Source: an archaeon
GTDB taxonomy: Archaea > Micrarchaeota > Micrarchaeia > Anstonellales > Bilamarchaeaceae
Assembly: GCA_020052325.1 (NCBI GenBank)
Contig: JAGVPF010000115.1
Location: 1-6,127, forward strand
Reading direction: 5' to 3'
DNA length: 6,127 nucleotides
Positions 1 to 5,267 of the stretch are shown here, piece by piece (the stretch's first letter is position 1; each line of letters begins with the position of its first letter). The position numbers were made by a program, and so were the translations under genes. Under the pieces are notes generated by a model. It made no database searches. It saw only the letters and a program-made list of their open reading frames with translations, and was not told the DNA's origin.

Positions 1-146
1 CCATCCTTCGTCATCACGATTTCGGTGATGTCGAGCGAGGCTGCGATTCCCTCGAATTTCTTGTCAGACGCGCATTCTGCTTCAGCCTTGTATAATCGTA
101 TTCCGGTCCATTCCATGTCATACCCCCCCGATCCGTCATTTTCCAT
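1..146 (-). CDS. Unrecognised small or N-terminal fragment of a gene, cut by the left window edge
   Basis: An open frame runs from an ATG at 146 to the window edge without a stop and gives about 49 residues; an in-frame TGA lies just upstream (166-168). A second in-frame ATG is at 152, but a GGAAAGG ribosome-binding sequence (155-161) lies only 2 nt from it and 8 nt from the ATG at 146, so I prefer 146. A third possible start is the ATG at 116, six bases after a run of seven G. The product begins MENDGSGG, followed by YDMEWTGIRLYKAEAE and ITEIVMTKDG. It has no signal peptide or membrane segment in the visible part and contains 4 lysines, unlike its upstream neighbours, so it is probably cytoplasmic. 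I do not recognise the family. It starts about 37 nt after the stop of the large gene with no visible terminator between them, which suggests co-transcription. That it is a real gene rests on the open frame, the ribosome-binding site and reasonable codon use. Confidence 0.6.
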   Translation of the reverse strand, partial: MENDGSGGYDMEWTGIRLYKAEAECASDKKFEGIAASLDITEIVMTKD

Positions 147-154
147 TGCCATTT

Positions 155-161
155 CCTTTCC
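155..161 (-). promoter_or_regulatory. Ribosome-binding site for the downstream small gene
   Basis: The minus strand reads GGAAAGG here, a Shine-Dalgarno-like purine block. Its spacing is 8 nt to the ATG at 146 and only 2 nt to the ATG at 152, which favours the inner start. Confidence 0.45.
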
Positions 162-183
162 GTTTCACGCTGCATAACTACGT

Positions 184-3100
184 TCACATGTTCAGCAATC
201 TGAGATTAATCGTGAAGTTGTAATCGCTCGCCCTTGAATTCCCTTCCTCGTAGACGAGCCCGTTGAACCTGCCGCCTACGGTAAGCCCCTGGATGTCGCC
301 CTCGCCGCTCCAGAGCTGGTACTCTCCGCCCGCGCTGATGTAGAGCCTTTCGTCCCCTTCCGCTGTCCAGTACTGCACGCCAGCATGCGTATCAAAACTC
401 CAGTCCGCGGTCCCGACCGTCACTCCCAGCTGCGCATCGACCTGGTCCGCGCTGACGGCCGCCTCATCGGGGTTCAGGGGCGTCACTTGCGTATGCACGC
501 CGCTCACTCCGACATGGACATCCGTCACGGTCGGCTCTGTCCCGGGTTCCGCGAGGTTCACCCGGACGATTCCGGCCCCCTCGCCGCTCGTAATCGTCTC
601 TCCGGCGACCTCCTGTTCCGAGTATCCGCCTGCGAGTATGAGCCTGACACGGTATTCGTCTTCGTCTTCCCCAAGGCGCAGCCTCAGCGCACCGGATATG
701 CCCTGTCCCACGGTGTCCATGCCATCGGTATAAACTCCGTTCACCGAGAAATCGAATCCGGATTCGGTTCCGAAGAACGCGCGCAAGTCCGCGCCGGCCC
801 CGGCATTCACGACTCCGAATCCCTGCACCCTGAACCTCGTTCCGTGGCCTACTGCCAATTCCGCATTGGCACCAACAATCGGGAGCGTCTCCCCCTCATG
901 CTCGCCTCCGCCCTGGAGGTAGATTCCGAATGCGCTCAGTTCAGGGAGCCACTCGAGCGGATAGAGCACGGATACGATGCCGTGCCCGCCGGTCCAGTAA
1001 TTTTCCTCCTGCACGGCGCCGCCCATCAGCCTGCTCCTAATCGCAGGGATGTACAGGCTCAATGCGGCGGCAATATGCTGCTGCCATTCCTCATCCGTCG
1101 CATCGGCGGGCCTGTCCTCGAGTTCCTGCGTCCATACCGCAGAAGCCGCCGCAGTCATGGCCAGAACGCGCAAATCCGTTCCCCCATAAACCGAGCCGCC
1201 TGCAATCTGCTGGCGCGTAACCGCAAGCGCGGGTTCGGCGCCTTCTGCCTGGGGCCTTATCATCTGGCTCATCATGTATCCGCCGCGGCCCCCGCCCCAC
1301 CAGCCTTCGCCAAGGTATGAAGCGATGATTCCCCCTTCAATATCTTCGGCTGCGGAGCCTTGCTCGCCGACCTCCCTGCTTCCAAGGAACGCGTCGATAG
1401 TGCCTCTCCTTGCCCTGAAATACTGGAATTCTCCGTGGACTCCAACGCCCGGGCGCTCCGCGCTTTCCTCAAGCGCGCTCAGGTAGAGCCGCCCGACGTA
1501 ATACTCGCGCTCTTCCGGGTCTATGTACGCGCCCATAAGCCCGCTCCGCTGTCCGCGCGTGTGCTCGTAATCCACCGCTCCGCCCCCGTGGCCGACCTGG
1601 ACCGCGGCTCCGGCACCCTGGAACTGCTCGTCATCGGACGGAAGCCCGGAGAACAGGACCGCCCCGTCCATCTGCGCCATCCAGTCCTCGCGGCTGCCCC
1701 CGGCATCGCCGCCGCTGATTCTTGCCCCCCCATAAAGCCGCCATGGCTGGCTTTCGAAAGTGCGCTCGTAGAACATCCGCGCCTCGTCCTCGGTGAACGT
1801 CCGGACGTCCACAAGCCCGAAGCTTCCGCCTCCGAACCTCTGGAAAACATATGCCCGATAAGCATCGCCTTCCTTCAGGAAATATATCCCGGTATCCGAG
1901 CCCGAAGGAGCCGTCGCATCCATTGAAAGCATGAGCCTTTCCAGCATGGAACCCTGGACGTCCACATCGAAATTGCCCCTGGTCATAGTGGTGCTCCTCT
2001 GCTCGCCTTCGCGTGTCATCCCGCCAAGGGGCTGGTTGTTCCACCGAAGGTTGCCGAGTATATGCTGCTGGCCGTCCCCGCCCGTGCCGTATACTGACTG
2101 CGACCAGTCCCTTCCGCCGCCCCTCTGCCCAACCGCCTCGCCAAACGAGTATGCCATCGCATCCTGGTCCGGGCCTGTGACGGAATGCACCGCCCCGCTT
2201 GCATCGGCCCAGAGCTCGTTCATCTCCTCGACAGGAATTGCATAGCGCGGGCGAAGGGCGCCGAGATTCTCAATCACAAGCGGAAGCGAAAGGAGCGGCA
2301 TAGGGACGTTCATCTCCATGGCTATCGCATCACGGCCGAAAAACTCGCGCTCGATTCCACTCATGCTCGGCGAAGGCGCGGGCCCTTCGGTTATATCCGG
2401 AGCCTGCGTCACGCGGACGACCGCGCCCTCGGACACCCAGCGCTCATAAATCCTTTTCGGCAGGCTGATAGTAATCCTGCTTGCCGGGATGTACAAATCC
2501 GCGAATTCCGGCCTGTCCGGAGGCAGCCTCACGCGCACATCGCGGAGCATGCCGCCCTGCTCGCGCGCGACATTCCGAAGCGCCACGACATCAACGAACA
2601 GGTCGGCTATCCTGTCGCCTAGGCCCGAGTAATATTCCTCAAGCTCGCGGTACATGCCCGCGTTGATGAGCGGCTGGCTGTACATGCTTATCGCAGATAG
2701 TATCACTTCAATGCTCTGCGCGTCGTAGTCCGAGAAAAGCGTCGGGCCGGTGCTTCGGATGAGGAGCGCCGCATATGCCGGGGGCAATCCCTCCAGCCCG
2801 CTGATGACCGCGGCGATTCGCTCGATGTCCCCGCTCGACATCTCGCCGGACGGGCTCTCCGCCTCAAACAACTGGAAAATCGCGAACCTTTCCTCAAGCG
2901 GGCTGTTGCGGAAAATCTCCGAAGCCCGTGTCAGCCGCGAGCGTGCATCGCGGATGAGCACATCGTCGAATGCAGTCTCATCAGGAAGCCCGGTCTGCGC
3001 GGACTCCGCCTCCATCCTGAACCTGTCCTCGAGCAGGCCGGTGAATTCCTGGAATTCGCTGAACACCGCGCCGGATGCGATGTGCGAATACGCATCGTCC

Positions 3101-5016
3101 AACGCCTGGAGCCTGGGGTCTCCCTCCTCGCTCTGCCCGACTTCATAATCCCAGCTTGAAACAGTTCCCATGAGGAGGCGGTCCTGTATTTGCCGGTCAA
3201 GGCCGCTGCATGCGCGCCTTATCATCATGATTGCGTTCCTTATGGTCCCCGCGTCATATCCTGTTTCTGTCGCCGACCGCACCGTCTGCTCGAAACCCTG
3301 TTCCATCGCATCGCGCACGTCCTGGGGGAACAAATCCTCCGGCAGCCCGCTTATCATTGTCCGCGTGCTTGCCATGTCCGATTCGCGGAAGCCGCCGTTC
3401 ACCATGCGGCTGATGCTGCGGAGAAGCGGGAGCGCGTCGGAAATCCGCTCAATCACGGTGCGGACGCCCGTGCTCACCTCGCTCGTCTCATCTCCGCTTT
3501 CCTCGTCCACGCTGCTGGAGACGACATCCCCGAGATGCATGTTCCTCTGCCGCAATTCCTGGGTAAGAAGGATTGTGAAGAATCCCCCCGAAGCTGCTCC
3601 GGACCCGCGGTCATCGGCCTGCATGAGGAGGCTCCGCGCCATCGAAAGCCAGCTCTCTCCTATATTATAGTAGAACGGGCGCGTGCCGTTAATCAGTATG
3701 TCAAGCCGGGACGCAATCCTCCGCGCCTCACGGTCCTCCCGGAGCAGCGCGTTCGCAGAAGGGAGGTTCGCGTTCATCTCATTTATTCTTTCCTGGTCTG
3801 CATCCTCTCCCTGCGCCTCCAATTCCTCGAGATCGTTTTCCCACTCATCGAGCGTCCTTCCGCTTATCTGCATGGTCGTGAGGCCGATGTGCCGTTCTCC
3901 GGCGAACGCCCGGATGGAATCGATTTTCTCGCGCAAATCGGAAAGCGTGGCGAGGCGCATCGGCGCCTGTTCCGGGATGAGCCTTTGCATCGCCGCCACG
4001 AACGCATCCCCGTACACCCTGCGCAGGTTGGCAATGTTTACGAACTGCTCGCCTGCGCGCAACTCGCGCGAGACAATCCGGACATCATCAAGGAACCGCT
4101 CGAAATTGGCAAATGTCAGAGATTCGGTTTCCCCGATTCTCTCCCTTCTTGAGAATCCATCCAGCACCGCCCGCTCGCGCTCGCCCAGCCTGCGGAGCAG
4201 GGCGCCGAGGAAGGAAGAGTCGAAGCCTTCGCCGTCGCGATATCGTGTGAGTATCGTCCTTAGCTGGCTAAGGAAATACTGCTGGTCATGGCCTCTGCTA
4301 TCGGCCTCATCGCTCGCCCGCGCAAAATTCCCGATAAATTCGGCTGCGCGGCCAGCATCCGTTTCGGTCTGGTCCTCGGTCCTTACAGGGACGGGGACAA
4401 CCTGGGCGATGCTTTCCGTTTCCGCGGGCAATCCCTGATAAATCGTGACTATCCCGTCGACGAATGCCGGCGCGTATTCGCCGTACTGCCTGCGCAGCTC
4501 GTCAATCGCCTCGGAGCTTCCGGATGCGGCCGCCCTGAAAACCTCGCTAACGCTGACGGCAAGCTGAGTCAGGTCCAACCCGCCGTCTTCGGTCGTCCTT
4601 GCGCCCCAATATGCGTTGAATATCGGGCCGAGCTCCGGGTCGTTCATCACCCTCTCGCGGAGGGCCACCATGAACGCTTCGCTGAATTCGCCGGACTCGG
4701 TTTCCGGCCTGCTTGTCCAGTCGTCATAAATCCTGAGGAACTCTTCGGCGCGAGTCTGGTTTCCGCCCAGCATGAATTCCCGAAGCTTCTCGGTGGCAAC
4801 CTGTGCCTGCTGCACAGCCATGCGGATGGTCTCAGGTGGCGAAACGGCATGCGTTTCCCCAATCTCTTTCAACCCGAGTTTCCTTCCGGGTTCCTTCAGG
4901 AAGGTCATTATATCCTCTGCTCCGGCGCGGTTTATATTGCTTGCACCGGCCGCTTCGCCAATGGTTATAATGCCTGCAACGAGTGCGGCTTTGAGCTTGA
5001 ATGGGATATTCGACAT
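184..5016 (-). CDS. Giant exported protein: signal peptide, helical repeats, C-terminal beta-barrel-like region (1610 aa)
   Basis: I do not recognise a named family. The order of parts is: signal peptide (1-25); mostly helical region (about 30-815) with four divergent ~100-residue modules at about 93-194, 248-347, 456-575 and 711-815, separated by acidic or Pro-rich linkers (196-222, 499-516) and a charged, possibly coiled-coil stretch (360-440); a beta-rich bridge with a Pro linker (821-935); and a Gly/aromatic-rich region of alternating strands (about 960-1610) ending in YNFTINLRLLNM, which resembles the closing strand of an outer-membrane barrel. This recalls an autotransporter plan, but the would-be passenger is helical rather than a beta-helix. 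There is a single Cys (603) and only 9 Lys against ~133 Arg. No catalytic motif was seen, so a structural, adhesive or surface-scaffold role is a guess. ATG at 5016 is the only start codon in frame before the signal peptide; the frame stays open upstream but without ATG, GTG or TTG. The stop is TGA (184-186). It lies between an SGNH hydrolase gene sharing its helical module and a small gene. Confidence 0.9.
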   Translation of the reverse strand: MSNIPFKLKAALVAGIITIGEAAGASNINRAGAEDIMTFLKEPGRKLGLKEIGETHAVSPPETIRMAVQQAQVATEKLREFMLGGNQTRAEEFLRIYDDWTSRPETESGEFSEAFMVALRERVMNDPELGPIFNAYWGARTTEDGGLDLTQLAVSVSEVFRAAASGSSEAIDELRRQYGEYAPAFVDGIVTIYQGLPAETESIAQVVPVPVRTEDQTETDAGRAAEFIGNFARASDEADSRGHDQQYFLSQLRTILTRYRDGEGFDSSFLGALLRRLGERERAVLDGFSRRERIGETESLTFANFERFLDDVRIVSRELRAGEQFVNIANLRRVYGDAFVAAMQRLIPEQAPMRLATLSDLREKIDSIRAFAGERHIGLTTMQISGRTLDEWENDLEELEAQGEDADQERINEMNANLPSANALLREDREARRIASRLDILINGTRPFYYNIGESWLSMARSLLMQADDRGSGAASGGFFTILLTQELRQRNMHLGDVVSSSVDEESGDETSEVSTGVRTVIERISDALPLLRSISRMVNGGFRESDMASTRTMISGLPEDLFPQDVRDAMEQGFEQTVRSATETGYDAGTIRNAIMMIRRACSGLDRQIQDRLLMGTVSSWDYEVGQSEEGDPRLQALDDAYSHIASGAVFSEFQEFTGLLEDRFRMEAESAQTGLPDETAFDDVLIRDARSRLTRASEIFRNSPLEERFAIFQLFEAESPSGEMSSGDIERIAAVISGLEGLPPAYAALLIRSTGPTLFSDYDAQSIEVILSAISMYSQPLINAGMYRELEEYYSGLGDRIADLFVDVVALRNVAREQGGMLRDVRVRLPPDRPEFADLYIPASRITISLPKRIYERWVSEGAVVRVTQAPDITEGPAPSPSMSGIEREFFGRDAIAMEMNVPMPLLSLPLVIENLGALRPRYAIPVEEMNELWADASGAVHSVTGPDQDAMAYSFGEAVGQRGGGRDWSQSVYGTGGDGQQHILGNLRWNNQPLGGMTREGEQRSTTMTRGNFDVDVQGSMLERLMLSMDATAPSGSDTGIYFLKEGDAYRAYVFQRFGGGSFGLVDVRTFTEDEARMFYERTFESQPWRLYGGARISGGDAGGSREDWMAQMDGAVLFSGLPSDDEQFQGAGAAVQVGHGGGAVDYEHTRGQRSGLMGAYIDPEEREYYVGRLYLSALEESAERPGVGVHGEFQYFRARRGTIDAFLGSREVGEQGSAAEDIEGGIIASYLGEGWWGGGRGGYMMSQMIRPQAEGAEPALAVTRQQIAGGSVYGGTDLRVLAMTAAASAVWTQELEDRPADATDEEWQQHIAAALSLYIPAIRSRLMGGAVQEENYWTGGHGIVSVLYPLEWLPELSAFGIYLQGGGEHEGETLPIVGANAELAVGHGTRFRVQGFGVVNAGAGADLRAFFGTESGFDFSVNGVYTDGMDTVGQGISGALRLRLGEDEDEYRVRLILAGGYSEQEVAGETITSGEGAGIVRVNLAEPGTEPTVTDVHVGVSGVHTQVTPLNPDEAAVSADQVDAQLGVTVGTADWSFDTHAGVQYWTAEGDERLYISAGGEYQLWSGEGDIQGLTVGGRFNGLVYEEGNSRASDYNFTINLRLLNM
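187..2136 (-). other. Beta-strand-rich, barrel-like C-terminal region (residues ~961-1610)
   Basis: About 650 residues with no lysine after residue 1048, no cysteine, many Gly, Tyr and Trp, and repeated stretches in which hydrophobic and polar residues alternate, joined by short acidic turns. Examples are LRAFFGTESGFDFSVNGVYT (1411-1430), EYRVRLILAGGYSEQE (1454-1469) and DERLYISAGGEYQLW (1555-1569). The final strand YNFTINLRL has hydrophobic residues at every second place. This is the pattern of transmembrane beta-barrels, though a soluble beta-sandwich or beta-solenoid array cannot be excluded by eye. Confidence 0.5.
2572..2886 (-). repeat. Helical module copy 4 (residues ~711-815)
   Basis: Begins FAIFQLFEAESPSGEMSSGD and ends ELEEYYSGLG (791-800) and FVDVVAL (807-813), which match DELRRQYGEY and FVDGIV of copy 1. 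The start-to-FVD distance is 96 residues against 92 in copy 1. The middle is divergent. Confidence 0.35.
3292..3651 (-). repeat. Helical module copy 3 (residues ~456-575)
   Basis: Begins WLSMARSLLMQADDRG, matching FLSQLRTILTRYRDG of copy 2, followed by GGFFTILLTQEL (477-488) in place of SSFLGALLRRL. It carries an inserted acidic Ser/Thr-rich loop (about 499-516). The second half is harder to align. Confidence 0.35.
3976..4275 (-). repeat. Helical module copy 2 (residues ~248-347)
   Basis: Begins FLSQLRTILTR, then GEGFDSSFLGALLRRL (262-277), then SRELRAGEQ (316-324) and LRRVYGDAFV (331-340). LRRVYG matches LRRQYG of copy 1 at the equivalent place. This copy is the closest match to the tail of the neighbouring SGNH protein. 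Confidence 0.45.
4435..4740 (-). repeat. Helical module copy 1 (residues ~93-194)
   Basis: Protein-level repeat, not a DNA repeat. Key blocks are FLRIYDDW at its start, GEFSEAFMVALRERV (109-123), and LRRQYG (174-179) followed by FVDGIV (185-190). The first block and the FVD block are 92 residues apart, close to the spacing in copies 2 and 4. Confidence 0.45.
4942..5016 (-). other. Predicted signal peptide of the giant protein
   Basis: Residues 1-25 have a basic start (Lys7, Lys9), a hydrophobic core (AALVAGIITIG) and an A-G-A ending at residue 25 followed by Ser, which fits signal peptidase I. No lipobox Cys is present. The protein is therefore expected to leave the cytoplasm through Sec. 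Confidence 0.75.
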
Positions 5017-5044
5017 GGCGCCCTGTGCACGCCGTCTTGCAAAC

Positions 5045-5064
5045 TCCTCCGCCCTCTCGGAGGA
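5045..5064 (-). promoter_or_regulatory. Hairpin in the leader of the giant gene, pairing a GGAGG sequence
   Basis: TCCTCCG (5045-5051) and CGGAGGA (5058-5064) on the plus strand are perfect inverted arms of 7 bp around a 6-nt loop. In the minus-strand transcript the second arm contains CGGAGGA, the strongest Shine-Dalgarno-like sequence upstream of the ATG at 5016. It lies about 28 nt before that ATG, which is too far for a normal ribosome-binding site. The hairpin could control mRNA stability or ribosome access, but it may also be chance in GC-rich DNA. Confidence 0.3.
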
Positions 5065-5154
5065 TTTCTGACTCCATCTAAGCCTGAACCCTGATATGGG
5101 ACTCCCCTCCCCATCCTGGATTGCCTTTCGTTCCGGTACTGGCGGTATCGGTAT

Positions 5155-5230
5155 TGAAGGAATATTGTGCGTTGAGAATAAAATACGTGTCCCAAAACAG
5201 GAAAAAGCGGAAAATCGGGATTTTATCGGA
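5155..5230 (-). promoter_or_regulatory. AT-rich probable promoter region of the giant gene
   Basis: This is the most AT-rich stretch of the window, sitting in the 251-nt gap between hydrolase and giant gene. TATA-like candidates on the minus strand are CCGATAAAATC and CGTATTTTATTC. I found no convincing bacterial -35/-10 pair. The exact start site cannot be fixed. If transcription starts here, the leader is over 100 nt long. Confidence 0.3.
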
Positions 5231-5265
5231 ATTAAATAAAAAAGGGAAAGAAGCCGGAATCCGGC
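5231..5265 (-). terminator. Probable transcription terminator after the SGNH hydrolase gene
   Basis: Starting 3 nt after the hydrolase stop (minus strand), GCCGG and CCGGC form a 5-bp stem with a 3-nt loop (5253-5265). A T-rich run follows, including six consecutive T (5238-5243) and a further TTT. The stem is short for a bacterial intrinsic terminator, but the T-tract alone would serve an archaeal polymerase. It suggests that the giant gene has its own promoter. Confidence 0.5.
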
Positions 5266-5267
5266 AT

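Noticed and set aside
385..1320. Plus-strand open frame of 311 residues opposite the beta-rich region
   Set aside because: Antisense shadow: the composition follows from the complementary strand, and no domain, signal peptide or start signal was seen. The same applies to the other plus-strand frames, including 4288-5094.
3190..4152. Plus-strand open frame of 320 residues opposite the giant gene
   Set aside because: It lies wholly antisense to a well-supported gene, has no ribosome-binding site or recognisable motif, and its Arg/His/Pro-rich composition is typical of a GC-rich antisense shadow.
5017..5267. Upstream extension of the giant gene's reading frame
   Set aside because: The frame stays open across the leader, but it contains no ATG, GTG or TTG, the implied residues do not look like protein, and the ATG at 5016 directly precedes a good signal peptide.
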